From Tetragonia tetragonoides (taxonomy: Eukaryota > Streptophyta > Magnoliopsida > Caryophyllales > Aizoaceae): DNA of 64,000 nucleotides. Numbering within the stretch: position 1 is the stretch's first letter; every line of letters starts with the position of its first letter. The position numbers and the translations under genes were made by a program. Below the pieces are notes generated by a model. That model ran no database searches, had not been told where the DNA came from, and saw only the letters and a program-made list of their open reading frames with translations. This document shows, piece by piece, positions 1 to 12,941 of this stretch. The stretch lies in the NCBI GenBank assembly GCA_038025085.1, contig CM076139.1, positions 46,356,807-46,420,806 of the forward strand, in the 5' to 3' direction.

Positions 1-598
1 CACTAGTGTGTGTTCTTCCAGTATTTTCCTTTAAGAAGTCATGAATGCTTGTCTAAGTTGTCTTGTGACTTTGAGCTTGATGAGGCCTATTATTGGTAGG
101 AATAAATGGATTTCACACTTGTTGGGCTTATGCTTAACGTGGAGATATTTGATTGGCAGGCAACAATCACAGTTTCTTGACTCATTTCAAGGAAATAGGC
201 AAAAGGGTTTTTGTGAGAACTCGCTTTTTCTAGTGCCTGGTAGGTGTTGCTTTCCCTTGTTGAATGAAACATGCTTTTTGTTAATTTAACTCTGAATAGA
301 TGATTTGGAATGTTTAGCAGGGTCAAACTATTGTATAAGCCACAATGATTAATTTTTTCCAAAGGGAATCGCTTGTATAATAAATTAATAATCCAGTAAG
401 CATATTGAAGAAGATATCATTGTTAATGAAAAACTAGTCTTTAAGTAGTGGAGAAGAACCTTGGAGATGACTGTTCTTATTAAGTTAGACAAGTAATAAT
501 AGATCCTACTTGGGTTATGTTTGCATACTACCCTATCTTTTTATAGTGAGAATGTTTTCAAGTTTTTGTGCATTCGTGAAGGCTATTTGGCAAACAAG
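1..598. other. upstream region of the SINA-type gene
   Basis: No convincing gene is seen here. The short open frames on both strands lack recognisable domains. The stretch directly before the ATG at 599 probably holds promoter and 5' leader of the following gene. I could not fix a TATA box or an untranslated exon. Confidence 0.4.
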
Positions 599-2651
599 AT
601 GGCAACTGGAAGTCCATATTTTGATGATATGAGAAGCAAGTCTGAAGTTATTGATCCTCCCTCATGTGAAGATATGATGGATATTGGTGAACTTGTGAAT
701 GATTCAGCGCAAAGTGCTGCTCTGAAGCCTAATTTAACCATTTCTAGTAACGTTCATGAACTGCTGGATTGCCCTGTCTGCTTAACTGCTATGTACCCTC
801 CAATCCACCAGGTAAGCCTGCTCCTTCTAATTGACTTTCTTTTGCGCTTGTGTTTCCTTATTTCTGTTTCAATTGTTTTAACATCCAAAGTTTTTGACTA
901 TTTTCTACTGTTTTCAAAACTCAAATTGTTTCCGCGGGTCTTTCGGAAACAACCTCTCTACTAGGCGACTAGTTAGGGGTAAGGCTGCGTACATCTGGAC
1001 CTCCCCAGACCCCACCCTCGGCGGGACATTTACTGGGTTGTTGTAACTTAAAGTCCTTAACTCTTGATTTTGAATGCTTCATGTGATAGTTTGTCTTCTT
1101 GTTGTTCAAATGTTAGCTTAAGAAGCAGAGTGAATTGTCCAAAAAAAGTGTATAGACCAGAATTGAAAGTTAAACTAGATTTTAAAAGGGTGGTTATTAA
1201 ATTCTGGAAAAATATGAAGTTGTTGTGGATGCCAAGATAGCTGAATTTAGTTTTAGTTATAATGAATGGTAGATCCTTGAGCTCCACCACCTCTCTCTCT
1301 CCCTTTCCAAATAGAAGATCTCCTTGATGTCCATCATCTCAACTCTTGCATTCTTTAAGTGATTAGTTACTTCTCAGGATGCCTTTGATTCTGTGCAATG
1401 TGAAGTTTTTCCCTAAGGTTGAAATGTGCATCAGGGTGCTGGATTCATTTTTGGTTAGAAGACTCCTTCCTGGATATATCCTCCATCTTCCTTTGGAACA
1501 GGGAATTTGAAAGAAATTACTTATATGTCTGTGTTTCTTTTGCATAGATTTTATGTATATGTGCAGTTTCTAATTGTTGGTGCGCTGTTTTTTATAATCA
1601 TGCAGTGTTCAAATGGGCACACTATATGTTCTTCTTGCAAGCCCAGGGTGCACAACCGGTGCCCAACTTGCAGGCATGAACTCGGTAATATTAGATGCCT
1701 CGCCCTTGAAAAGGTGGCTGCCTCCCTTGAACTTCCATGTAAATATGAAAGTTATGGCTGTGCGGGCATATATCCTTACTATAGCAAACTGAAGCATGAA
1801 ACCCAGTGTGGTTTTAGACCCTACAACTGCCCTTATGCTGGATCAGAATGTACTGTCATGGGTGATATTCCATATCTGGTGACCCACCTTAAGGATGATC
1901 ACAAGGTTGACATGCACAATGGAAGTACATTCAACCATCGCTATGTTAAGCAGAATCCTCATGAGGTTGAAAATGCCACTTGGATGCTTACGGTAAGTGA
2001 TACTTTTTTTCTTCCTATTATAGGTGTCATATGAATGCTTTTGTAGGTCTACTGTCTTGACCTAAGATATAGAGAAATAGAAGGAAAGAATTGGGAAGGG
2101 CGCTCACTAGAGATTGGAAAAGCCTAGCTTCTGAAAGACCCACAAATATATTCAGAAGACTCTGAAATAATATTTAAGCGTAGGACATATTTGGGGGAAG
2201 GAGGGTTGTTGAAACGCATAACTGGTTCATGTTTCTTAGCTTCCATTAGTTGTTTTATTACAAAAGTTGTGATTAATTTCGAATATCCCATCCAAGGCCA
2301 TATTATTCATTCCCTTCTTTGGCTGTCCAGGTGTTTAGCTGCTATGGGCAGTACTTCTGTCTTCATTTTGAAGCATTCCAACTTGGTATGGCTCCTGTCT
2401 ACATGGCTTTCTTAAGATTTATGGGAGATGACAATGAGGCAAAGAACTATAGCTACACGCTCGAGGTAGGAGGAAATGGAAGAAAGATGACATGGCAAGG
2501 GGTGCCAAGAAGCATTAGGGATAGCCACCGCAAGGTTCGTGACAGCTTCGATGGGCTCATCATTCAGCGAAATATGGCTCTTTTCTTTTCTGGGGGAGAT
2601 CGGAAGGAATTGAAACTGAGAGTAACAGGAAGGATTTGGAAAGAGCAGTAG
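599..2651 (+). CDS. SINAT-like: SINA/SIAH-type RING E3 ubiquitin ligase (SINAT-like)
   Basis: This is a three-exon gene (599-811, 1606-1992, 2331-2651) coding for 306 aa, within the usual plant SINAT length. Exon 1 ends inside the RING domain. The RING reads C58-x2-C61-x10-C72-x3-H76-x2-C79-x2-C82-x7-C90-x2-C93, a complete C3HC4 finger. It is followed by the SIAH-type zinc finger rich in Cys/His (about residues 116-165) and the C-terminal TRAF-like substrate-binding/dimerisation domain (about 170-306, ending in GRIWKEQ). Family members are cytosolic/nuclear E3 ligases that ubiquitinate regulators of development, stress response and autophagy. The start is the first ATG in frame with the RING (MATGSPYF); upstream in-frame codons contain no ATG. 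All splice sites are GT-AG and phase 0. No lesion is seen. The family assignment is firm; which SINAT paralogue it is cannot be settled here. Confidence 0.95.
925..1048 (+). mobile_element. Au-like SINE, 3' portion, in intron 1 of the SINA gene
   Basis: The stretch has the signature of the widespread plant Au/TS SINE 3' region. It contains GGTAAGGCTGCGTACATC, then a CTCCCCAGACCCC block, then a terminal ACTGGGTTGTTGT. The tRNA-like 5' half with its B box is not visible, so the copy is 5'-truncated. It lies in the sense orientation inside an intron. Confidence 0.75.
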
Positions 2652-4364
2652 ATTTATTCATCTGGGACGTCTGCTTTCTCTGTTATGTCAGTTGCTATCA
2701 ATCTAGTTAGGTCACCCGTTGCCCTTTTAGGGTTACCACAAGTCTTCTGTTCATGTACCTCTGAGTGTCTGAGGCAAACTCTCTTTGCTGGTCTATGCAT
2801 CAAATACATGGAGTAAGAAGACCTGGTGACTTTGAAGCCAGATTACTGTTCTTTGCAAATGCGCTTCATTGGTTGTCTCGTTATATGGAGTCTGAAGGAA
2901 AAAACAATGTAATATTGTTGCATATGTGCTCATGGTTCAGTAGACATCTGAGGATAGAACTTGCAGGATGAAACTTCATCAATATGCAAAAGCAAAGGTG
3001 TAGTTCATGTTCATGCTAATTTAGAATTACAAATGCATATATGAGTTTGACGGTTATATCAGGTAGAACTCGGTTGCCAATCGGCTATGGTGGTGGCAAA
3101 TGGCAATTCTTTGGCAAGATTAGTTTGCTTTACTTTTGAGCATCCTTGAGTATTCTGATCTGTATTAGAGGTAATCTGTACATATTGGTTTTGGATGTAA
3201 TAAAAAGTAAGTTTTGTGTGTTCTAGGAGGAACTTCTTTGAGAAATCTAAATGTATGCCAAATTTTGCTGCTCGAAATATTTTCGGATGGTTTATTTCAG
3301 TTGATTTAGCTGATAAAATCATGGGTTTACAGTTGATACCCTTTCGCAATTGACGTTTTTGTCTTGAGAATCACACGGTAGGCCTGACGAATAATTTCGT
3401 TCTACGTACGTTGATGGCCTACTCATGAGTCATGACGTGATTAAAGAGTCGATGATTTGAGCTTTGTATTATTGCTGCGGTGTAAATCGATTGAGACATT
3501 TGGAATGGTGGAAGAGTAGACAAGATTTGTTTGGAACGGAGGGAGTATACTATTTTACATTTGCAAATTATGATTCAAGTTTGTTTCATGGTTTAAATTT
3601 TTTTCTTTTTTTGCAGCTACTTGTTCTATAATGGATCTAAGCTAATTTGAGGGTTTGAGCGACAATGCTGACAAAAAGTCCTGAATATTTGAGAGTTTAG
3701 GCTACTTTTTCTTAAGACGAGTCATTTGAAGTTGATGGTGCCATATCGAATGGGGTACATTGATTTTGGCCGGACGGTATATTGGGTCTCCATCTATCCC
3801 CATTCATAATAGCCAGAAACTTGACTATTTTTATTACACAAATTCTCGTATGAGGCAGGTGAGCCCTCTCATACAAACATGATTTCATGCCGACGTCATG
3901 CTTATATATAGAGGTAGCAAACATTATGATAGACAAGGTGAACAAACATTGCATAATAAAATAGCTTCATAATGAAATGTTTTTCCTGGTTCAAATACTC
4001 ATCTTGTCAGAAAGGGAGTTCTATTTCCAATAATAGAAGAAAATACAAACCGATAGAATAAGAGTGCAAAATCGATAGAGTAACTTTGAAATTGCAGAGT
4101 AAATAAAACACAAATTCAACATAGCCATTTTATTACTAATCTACTCTTTGTATCCTGATCTACAAGATACAGGGGTTGCCAAGGCATTAGGTAGCTCTCT
4201 AAAACAGGAGCTAAAATTATCGCACATGAAATACAAAATTATGCAGCTGGATCTATTGCACTATCAGCAACGACCTATCCAGGTTTCACATAAAAGGAAA
4301 ATACAGGTTAGGAAACCACTTAACCTGTCCTATTGCCAAACTAGGCAAAAGCTAAGCTGGCCTC
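2652..4364. other. intergenic region between convergent SINA and UMP synthase genes
   Basis: This region holds the 3' ends of the two convergent genes. Around 3533-3545 there is a lone Stowaway-type terminus (ACGGAGGGAGTA) without a visible partner. At about 3826-3925 lies a short fold-back sequence that also occurs near 42960. No supported coding sequence is seen. Confidence 0.5.
3826..3930. repeat. fold-back MITE-like repeat, copy 1
   Basis: The stretch contains CGTATGAGGC, then a paired CATGATTTCATG/GACGTCATGCTT hairpin core, then a AGAGGTAGC block. The same order of motifs recurs at 42968-43080, where the two arms are clearer. It is a small non-autonomous element; its superfamily was not determined. 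Confidence 0.5.
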
Positions 4365-7300
4365 CTACGCACACTTTGCCAAGTACGCATTCCATCCTTG
4401 AAGGCGGTACTCACGAGCGGCTTCGGCAGGATTTGCTGCTTTTATGATTCCACGGCCAACAATGATCATATCACTACCTCTATCATAAATAACCTGCAAG
4501 AAGTAAACGCTTTGGTTCAGATGCAGGGCTTCAGAAAATGAATAGATCAATAATGACATGTAATCAGGTGCAAAATCCCTTGCTTTAACTACAGTAAATA
4601 AGTTTTTAGGTACCAATGGAGAAGCTGAATCTTTTGACATTTTCTACTGACATGGCATAACCATAAGAGTCAAATGAATCCATTATAAGTTTATAACTTC
4701 TGGTTTCTTCTAAATCTTCTTTACTGTCTGGCAAGGCAATTTTGTATCGTCACTGGAAAGCTCTATTAACTTGTTTTCAGTAGGAGCAACATGTAGTCAA
4801 GCTCCAAAAAAAGGCCAAGCAAGTCAAGGCTTTCCTCAATTTCAAGCAATGGATTTAGGGCACATTAAATATGTATAGGAAACAACGGGTATCGCATCAC
4901 ATCATCGAGGGATTAAAAAACCGAGTTCATAGGTGTGATATATGTACATCACCTGGAGACTCTAGCATCTCAATGGCCATGGGCGTTTAAACTTTTTGTA
5001 CCGAAAGATAGTGAGAAAAATACAGAGCACATACCGAATAAGGAGTGTTGTACTGCTGGCCAAGGGCATCACCTCCAGTGACCATTTGAACTCCAGGTGT
5101 ACAATGAATTAATGCTGGGTTGACTGGTCCACATTTCCAAGATGCTGGGTTAACAGAGATGAAACCTATGACAAAATCTGAATGATCCTCGGCAATCTTT
5201 GCAGCTGCTGCTGTATAATCCCCTGTTGCAAGGTTACCAGCAGAACTCATTTCAGCCAGAAGCAAGAGGCCCCTCCCACGGGGCAAACCCTGAAAATTGG
5301 GAGGCAAACTATCAGAAATCAAGCTGTTTACAAAATTGAAGAAACTTCAATGAATTCACAAATGAAAACCTTCAACTTTAGACCGTCCACAATCCCAGGG
5401 CCTGAGATAATGTGAGCATTTATTATGTCAGCCCAATCCAAGATGTGGTAGACACCTCTGAAAACAAGCAAGATCGTAAGCTTGAAGAAAAGTGACAAAA
5501 GATAAGGACCTGTAAGACACAGAAGATTTGATCTCTTACCCCTCATACTGCATTGTGACAGTGTTGCCAATGTCGGCAAACTTACGATCCTCAAAGATGA
5601 GGAAATTGTGCTTTTCCGCAATCTGTCAAGTTAATCAAACAAAGTCACGTATCTGTCAGTATCAAATTTAATGAAATGACGCACAGATTACTGCCAACTA
5701 ATGAGCATTTTGGAGGATTGAAGAGTTAGCAACATACAAATTACAAAAAATATTTGAAAGTCAGTTCTACTCTCTACACCACAAGGACTAAAACAAAGTT
5801 GGCACAATTTATTAATTATTCTCCACTCAGTAAGATTTCTGTCATAATAGATAGCTTCTAGTATAAGCACTTGACAAATTTAGGATTACAAGTTTTAGAG
5901 CTGTAATTTTCATAAATCACCTCTCAGTTCTAATTTCTTTTCAATTAAGTTTGGTCCAGAAAAAACTACCGGAAACAGTCGCATGAACAGTAGATAGGTA
6001 TCAAGTAATCATAGATGGCAAATTGGTGATTAATCTGGAAGCCACACTGCCACAGGCCAAATATGGGAATCACGCCATGCTTCCAGCACACTTGTCCCAG
6101 AAAGATCGCCACACATATCACATAGGCAAAGTTTACTTCAAACGGATAGAAAATTAAGACAGGATAGATACTAAGGCAGGATCACATCTTACCGAGCGAA
6201 GTTTTGAACCAAAGTCGGGGGTGAAATCAGGCAATATATCTACATGAGTTTTCAGTAAACAGATCTCTGGTCCAACCTGCATAAGGATGTGCAAACAGGT
6301 TAAATCAAAACTACTCTTATAGAAATGATAGTGGAAATGCTGTCGTAGATTGATAGTGATGAGGGTTGAGGCTTTCCGCAGACTAAGTACAAGATGAAAT
6401 GCAAGAGTCAAGTTATGCCTTACGTATCTTCTGCAGTTACCAAGTTTCCCAAAAGTATAAAAAGTTCTCAGCAAGACCAGGCATTGATTCCAGTAAGGAT
6501 TCATTGACCAGATATAAAGGAAATCCTCGAGGACTGCCAATTTGATCCATCCAAAGTTTAGGAACTTCTTGCATAAGTATCATTTAAGTGATGTTTCTCT
6601 TACATACTAAGTGGAAACAACGGTAGAACCAGATGGTAGCATATGCCTTGTGGGTGGCATATACAAACAAACCAATGGAAAAAGGTCACTACTCACCATT
6701 GTTACAGATTCTACAAGGACAATTGAGTTATAGTATTCGAGTTCAATTGGAACTAGAGTTAAGCATTCATCGCTGCTAGAGGAGAGAAGTCTGTATGACA
6801 TCTGTATGACAAGGCATAGGCCTCTGCATTGAACTTGCACCACTATAATTGACATAAAACATGAACTGCTATCCATAACCACATCACCTGTCCAGTTCCA
6901 GTATTGAACAGAGTTGAGAGAATCAGTATTGGTTTATTTGGAACATTGAAAGGAATCAAATGTCTCATTAAACAGGTCATATACTGAGTAGATGCAGGAG
7001 TCAACGCCCTTCCAATAAAGGTCTAATGGGAACAGTTTTTCTAAAATCGTATAACAGGTTACTCTCATCTGACCCCTCCCCCATACTTTGATATACACTT
7101 TGGTGTCCTTGATATATTCATAATGCAATCTAAACAAATCATATAACAGGTTACTCTCATCTGACCCCTCCCCCATACTTTGATATACACTTTGGTGTCC
7201 CTGATATATTCATAATGCAATCTAAACATAGGGAACACTATACCTATCATCAGAAGGGCATGTTCATGGTACTAAAGTTTGAATTAAAAGTCTCATACAT

Positions 7301-9122
7301 TCTGTAATTATATAATTATAGTTTTGGCATGTAGAAGAGAATATTTGAGACCAACAAATTAGCTTTACAAATCAGCATAAAGAGAGAAATGCATCACCTT
7401 GTCAGCAAGGTCAAGTAATTCAGCAGCTGTACCAACATCAGCAGCCAAGCACAAATTGGTCTCCTTTTTCAACATTACCTCAAACAATCTTCTACCAGTC
7501 TCATTTTTTGTCAACTTGGCCCTCTCCCCATAGCCCAACTTCACACCCCCGACCTTCTCTTTCTCCACATTTGGCACGGAAACCTTCTTATTCTCCTGCA
7601 AGAATTTCAACACCATCTTCTCTGTTTCCTCCTCCACCTTTCCTAACCGCCTCAAAACTCCAACCATCTCACTCAGCTTCAACAAGGAGTGCAGCCTTAT
7701 TCCATTCCCCTCTAAATTTTCTCTTCCTCCCTGTTCCCTGCATTACACAGTCAAACCAAAATCCATATCAGAACATCATATATCAACAGAAACATAGTTA
7801 TCAAGTCCCCAACAATGCTTTTTCAAATGCAACTTGTTCAAACCAATCATCATAACCAAAACAAAAGAATTACAAAAACAATCCAAAATTACAACCTGGT
7901 ATTACATGCAACGAATTGTGTAACATAACACCAACCAGTCAAACTAAACTACTTATTCTAGAAAATCACCGGGAAAAAATTGGAGATACTTTTGTAACCG
8001 TTGTTTATCATGACCAATTGACTAACAGATTTGATCGAATATGCTTCACCTTCAAGAAAACTCAGGTACTATCAGTCTATCAACATGTCTTTATTGTCCA
8101 ACTTCCATTGGATTCCATGAAATATTTCCACGCGTATCTTTTGACATTAGTTTCCATCAACATTAACATATAATGGTAGACAGAATTGAATAAAACACTT
8201 ACGACAAATTTACAAGTTAATCTCCCCCATTTCAATGTCAATATCAATGTTGATATGGGCACTTGTATATCCATCACATTTCAAGTTCTGTTGTTGTCAT
8301 TATCATATTCCCTTTCTATACAAAACAACCAATTTTATGAACCATAGCCCTCACTAATCAGTAACCACACATAATCTCTAACAAACTGATAAACCCCAAT
8401 CATCCCATTTCCCAAGCGAATTGATCAAAACCAAAACATCACCACCACAAAATAAACAATCATACAAGCAGAAAATCACATTTAGCAAGAAACAAAATGT
8501 GAATATACATGTTGATATGGACACCAACTTCATAGCACTCTACTATTCCCCCCACCCCACAAAGAAAAAAATAACCCAGAAAAGAAAAAGATAAATAAAT
8601 AACTAAAACAAGATAAATATCACATTTCTGAGAAATATTTTAAAATCCATACCTATCAATCAAAACAACAGCATCAGTGACCATAAGCCCAGAATCTCTC
8701 AAAGGGGTAGCAGTTTCAAGAACAGAAGCACCACTAGTAACAAGGTCTTCAATGATAAGACACTTTTGATTTTTCTCAAAAACCCCTTCAATAGCTTTAC
8801 CAGTACCATAACTTTTAACCTCTTTGCGTCGCATAAGCATGGGGATATTATTAGCGACTGATACGACGGTCGCAATGGGTAGAGCAGTGTAAGGGACCCC
8901 ACAGATGACATCAAATGATGTAGGTGGTGATGAGGTTTTGACGGCGGAAATTAGGGTTTGGGAAATTTGAGAAAGGAGAGATGGGTATGAGACTATGAGA
9001 CGTAAGTCTATGTAGACTGGTGACGATATGCCGGATTTGAGCTTGAAGTTGCCGAATTTAACGGCGGAGATTTCGTGGAGTTTTAAGATTAGGGATTCCA
9101 TTGATGGTGATGTTGTCGCCAT
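4365..9122 (-). CDS. UMPS: UMP synthase (orotate phosphoribosyltransferase / OMP decarboxylase)
   Basis: This bifunctional enzyme carries out the last two steps of de novo pyrimidine synthesis (orotate to OMP to UMP). Seven exons on the minus strand: 9122-8653, 7737-7398, 6276-6193, 5622-5540, 5457-5370, 5289-5035, 4493-4365. All have GT-AG borders, the frame is kept across each junction, and the product is 482 aa (plant enzymes are about 475-485). The N-terminal OPRT half carries the PRPP-binding motif [11 protein letters not shown] (about residues 123-133). The C-terminal OMPDC half carries the catalytic cluster D310-R-K312-F-A-D315. The C-terminus [10 protein letters not shown] is typical. 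The chosen ATG (9122) is the first of two near-adjacent in-frame ATGs. Neither half shows a missing key residue, so the gene looks functional. Confidence 0.95.
7048..7231. repeat. two-copy 92-bp tandem duplication in UMPS intron 2
   Basis: The segment beginning ATAACAGGTTACTC at 7051 is repeated from 7143 with about one mismatch over about 87 bp. It lies in the intron between exon 2 (7398) and exon 3 (6276). The near identity suggests a recent duplication. No effect on splicing is evident. Confidence 0.85.
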
Positions 9123-9156
9123 TGATGGTGAGCTCAAGCTAATGGTGGAGAGACAG

Positions 9157-9194
9157 AGAGGAGAGAGAGAGAGAGAGAGAGAAGGGGGGGGGGG
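9157..9194. repeat. GA/CT microsatellite and G run in the UMPS 5' leader
   Basis: A (GA)n tract is followed by about 11 G on the plus strand. On the gene strand it is a C run followed by a CT tract about 40-70 nt before the UMPS start codon. Pyrimidine-rich leaders are common in plant genes. Confidence 0.7.
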
Positions 9195-9390
9195 AAGAAC
9201 GGCGGAAAGGTGCCACTACCACTGGGGAAAGGGGAAGGGAAGCAAAAGGTGGAATAAAAGTACTGTAGCACTAGCACTAGTTTTCTTAAAATATTAAAAA
9301 GGTAAAAACAAAAAAAAAGAAGTAAAGGGAGAATGTATATTTTCCAAAGTGGTGTTAAATAGAAGGAAAAAAAAAGCAAAAAAGAGTTCC

Positions 9391-9403
9391 ATTTTATAAA
9401 TAG
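9391..9403 (-). promoter_or_regulatory. candidate TATA box for UMPS
   Basis: On the minus strand this reads CTATTTATAAAAT, a good plant TATA element, about 270 bp upstream of the UMPS start codon. A transcription start near 9365 would give a leader of about 240 nt including the CT tract. This is inferred from sequence only. Confidence 0.4.
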
Positions 9404-9973
9404 TGGTTTGAATAAAAGATTTGGAGTAGCAAACTAGCAATTGTTCTTTAATTGATCTTAAGGTTTTGTTTCATTTAATAGAGCGATGTGAAATGGACTA
9501 AAACGAAATAAGACGGAATAAAAATGATCAAATTGCATAATGAAATAGTACGTGTAACAAAATTGTGAAACAAAACTTACCTCATAAAACAAAACGGATA
9601 TAATACAACATGAGGACGACTAAAGAAATATCTATGACTATGACTACATATTTTACGGTCCTTTCATGAAATTTGATTATTTATTGACTAGTTTGGAAGT
9701 ATGTTCTACTTGTTCAATAGCTCAAAGTACGACTTTGTAAAATTAATCAAGCCCTTGCTTCATACTTTCATAGTACTTGATAAGTATTTTCACCTATGAA
9801 TTTAGGCTTACAATTTAAATTTGACGGTAACTAAGTATGGTAAAAAGTAATTATTTTTGTTTAAGAAGTTGGCTCTCTTTTGACTTACTAAATTAACCTT
9901 ATTGCCTACAAGAATTTCTAAGAACTATACTATCATTTAGTGGTGCTATGTTGAAAGGTAAAATGGTTGCACT
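9404..9973. other. AT-rich intergenic DNA upstream of UMPS
   Basis: Nothing coding is recognised. The stretch is AT-rich and ends at the target-site duplication of the hAT-like element. Confidence 0.5.
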
Positions 9974-10796
9974 TAGGGGTGTAGCTGAGTCGAGCTGACT
10001 CGGTGAGTCCTCGGGCTCGACTTGGTCAAAGCTCGGCTCGAGCTCGGGTCAAACCGAGCCCGAGCCGGCTCAAATGCTTTTCGAGCCGAGCCCGAACCTA
10101 CTACAACTCGACTCGGTTGGCTCGACTGACTCGATTCGTTTCGTTTCATTTCTCTCTCTATATTGAATAAGAACATTAAATATTTATAAAAATTCATATA
10201 TTCTTTAGGATTTTCTTTTTTATAACTTGCAAATGAACATTTGTAATCGAATCCAATTGCAAATGTTTTAACTCAATCTATTTTTTATTACTCCCTCCGG
10301 TTCACGGAAATCTTGACGTTTGGAAAATATGACTAATATTAAGGAAAACATATTTAGGACAAAAATTTTAAATTTACCCTTAAAAGAGCACATGAGGTAT
10401 TAAGATAGAGAAAATAATATTTTAGTGGGTATTTATTGCTTTCCTTGCTTTTGTATTACTTTCCTTACTTTTATAGCTAGTGGCGTGAGAAATCTTTTTT
10501 ATTATTATTTCCTTGCACATGGGGGTGAGAAGGTGGGAGGGGTAAAATAGTAAAGGGTGCTCAAATACATTACCATATAAGGAAACGTAAAAATTTCCAT
10601 GGTCCAAACATAAATGGAAAGCGTAAAGATTTCCGTGGACCGGCGAGAGTACATTTTTAATAGCGAGTGTGAATTCGAGCCGAGTCAAACCGAGTCGAGA
10701 CACGAGTCTAAACCAAGCCGAGCCAAGCCAAAACAAACCGAACCGAGCTTCGAGCCAGGGGCAGCTCGGGCTCGACTCGGCTCGGTTACACCCCTA
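9974..10796. mobile_element. non-autonomous hAT-like element with nested Stowaway
   Basis: The ends are exact inverted repeats (TAGGGGTGTA / TACACCCCTA). They are flanked by 8-bp duplications GTTGCACT (9966-9973) and GTTGCGCT (10797-10804), one mismatch apart. The subterminal arms are rich in CGAGCCGAG-type repeats in opposite orientation on the two sides. There is no transposase. Ends plus 8-bp duplication point to the hAT superfamily. Its 823 bp include a 359-bp Stowaway insertion. Confidence 0.85.
10291..10649. mobile_element. Stowaway MITE nested in the hAT-like element
   Basis: The termini CTCCCTCCGGTTCACGGAAA and its partner at 10630-10649 are inverted repeats of about 30 bp with few mismatches. 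TA duplications lie at 10289-10290 and 10650-10651. This is the classic Tc1/mariner Stowaway signature. The arms also share the ATCTTGACG/CGTAAAGAT block. Confidence 0.85.
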
Positions 10797-11177
10797 GTTG
10801 CGCTGGTTGTTCAATCAGTCTAATATGTTCGCTGTTGAACACGAGAGTCCGGACATAATATAGCGGAGTGTGATACCCCAATATTTTCTATAATTATTAT
10901 ATTGATTTATAAATGATCTATAAATAGTTTCGGAGATTAAATTGTATATTCATTCAAGGATTCAATTTATTCAATTAAAGCCATAATAATATAAACTATT
11001 ATTATGGGACTTTCATAAATTGCATTTATTAATTTTGAGGAGTTTAATTAAAATATTTTATATATGAATAAGAATTATTCATATAGTTCTAATTAGTTTT
11101 AAGTTGCTATCTAAATCAGAAAATTATTCAATTAATTCTTAAACCTAGTAGTCTTTGACTTGGGTTGACTGAGGGCC

Positions 11178-11184
11178 TATATAA
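11178..11184 (+). promoter_or_regulatory. TATA box inside the putative LTR
   Basis: TATATAA lies about 310 bp after the LTR start and is followed by a CT-rich stretch that could be the start of the R region. This is the position expected for an LTR promoter. Confidence 0.5.
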
Positions 11185-11342
11185 GGAAAATGTGAGACAA
11201 TTGATCAGTTTTGCAAACTGAACCAAAACCCTCAAAGCATTCTCTCTCCTCTCTTTCTCTCCTCTCTCTCTCCACACCGAGCCTCTCCCTCTCCTTGCTG
11301 CTCACCGGAGAACCACCACTGGAACCCCCTCCCGCCGGTAAG

Positions 11343-11344
<2 letters not shown>

Positions 11345-11395
<51 letters not shown>
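11345..11395. repeat. CT dinucleotide microsatellite
   Basis: An uninterrupted (CT)n tract of about 24 units. The arginine/glutamate- or serine/leucine-rich open frames across it on both strands are products of the repeat, not genes. Confidence 0.95.
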
Positions 11396-11400
<5 letters not shown>

Positions 11401-12941
11401 CCACGACCTCCTCCTCTACGCGACCTCACGCGCAGCCGCTCGGTCGCTGGACCACCGGGCTGACGCCCAAGTGGTGACCGACGGGTGGCCGACCGTCCCC
11501 CGCTCTCTCTCTCTCTTTCTTTCCTTCTCTCTCTCTTGCGTTCTCTCTTCCTCTCTCGTTCGTGTTTCTCTCTCATCACGTCGCCGGAGCACCGACGACC
11601 ACCACCACCGGCCATGGTGGCCAGTGGGTGGTGGTGTTGGGTCGGGTTATGGGTCCCATGCATGGGTACCTGTGACCTAGACCTAGTTTTGAAGTTAGGA
11701 TTTCGTTTTTATATTTTTCGTAATTATTAATTCGATTTTCAGTATTTTCGATTTAATATTTTTATTTTTCTGCACTCATTCGGAATCGGAATTCGGATTT
11801 GCAAAAGACTAGATTGGTTGGAATAAATCAAGGAATTTAATAAAATTATCAAATTGAGATTTTGTTACTGTTTGTATTTTCGTATTTAATTAATACTGAT
11901 TCGTTAATTATTTTTAATTAGGACCTAACGAGCAAGCGTGATTATCGTCGATTGGTTGGAGCCTACTTACTGTTGGTAGCGTTTTAGTGGTAAGCGCTCA
12001 TGCCTACCTTCTTCCAAAACCCCATCAAAACTATTTTGATGTGTTATGTGCTAATTGGGAATTTGTTATGAATTTAATATGCAAAACATGATTAAATTAT
12101 ATCGTCGTTATTATGAGATTTCTTAAGCATGTTTACTGCTTTAAATATCAATTATAATTAGCATGTTGATGTTAGCATGTTTTGGGAATTAATTAGTCCA
12201 TATGATGATTATTGGACAATTGTTGGATGGTGAATTATTAATATTATTATGCTATTAATTATTTGCTAATTGGTATGGGTATTATTGAGTGCTAGTGAGA
12301 ACCTACATATTATCGTTGAATGTCTTTGGTGATTTGTGAATTTTTGGATATCATATTACCCTGCCGAAGTGCTGCCGAAATTGTGCTAGACATTACTTGT
12401 CATCATTATTGAATTATCGTCGTTAGTGAATTAAAGTATGTTTAATTCTCATCGTATTGAATTATCGTTATAGTCATTATTTACTATTCATTGTCAAGAG
12501 CATGAAATGAATTAGTAAGTCGTGATCTCGTAGTACCACTTATGTCAACCAATGCAAATTATGTGAATTGAATTAAATGAGAGTAAGACTCCTAATGGAT
12601 CCGTAGGAGTAGTCGAGCAATCGGGATTACACCTAATGGTGTAGGTTAAGGGATGAGTGATTTCCAAGTTACTTATGGACACCTCACAGTGTGTCTGGGA
12701 CGGATCATTCCCCATTTGTTAAGTCCTCTAGGCTCGTGTAATTGTACTAGAGGTAGTGTGCACACTAGAGTCATTAAGTCCATGACGTGATTGTATCTTC
12801 GATGAACAGTATGGGTAATCATTGTTCTATTCGCTCTCTTACATCTCTCTAATCAAGACGGATTGTCTATGTCATATTTCGTGTGATTACTATACAAGAA
12901 TTGCATATAAAAGAATGTCGTTATGCGTATGCTTGATTATA

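Noticed and set aside
11177..11730. Arg/Glu- and Ser/Leu-rich open frames
   Set aside because: They follow from the CT microsatellite and CT-rich DNA in the putative LTR; no domain is seen.
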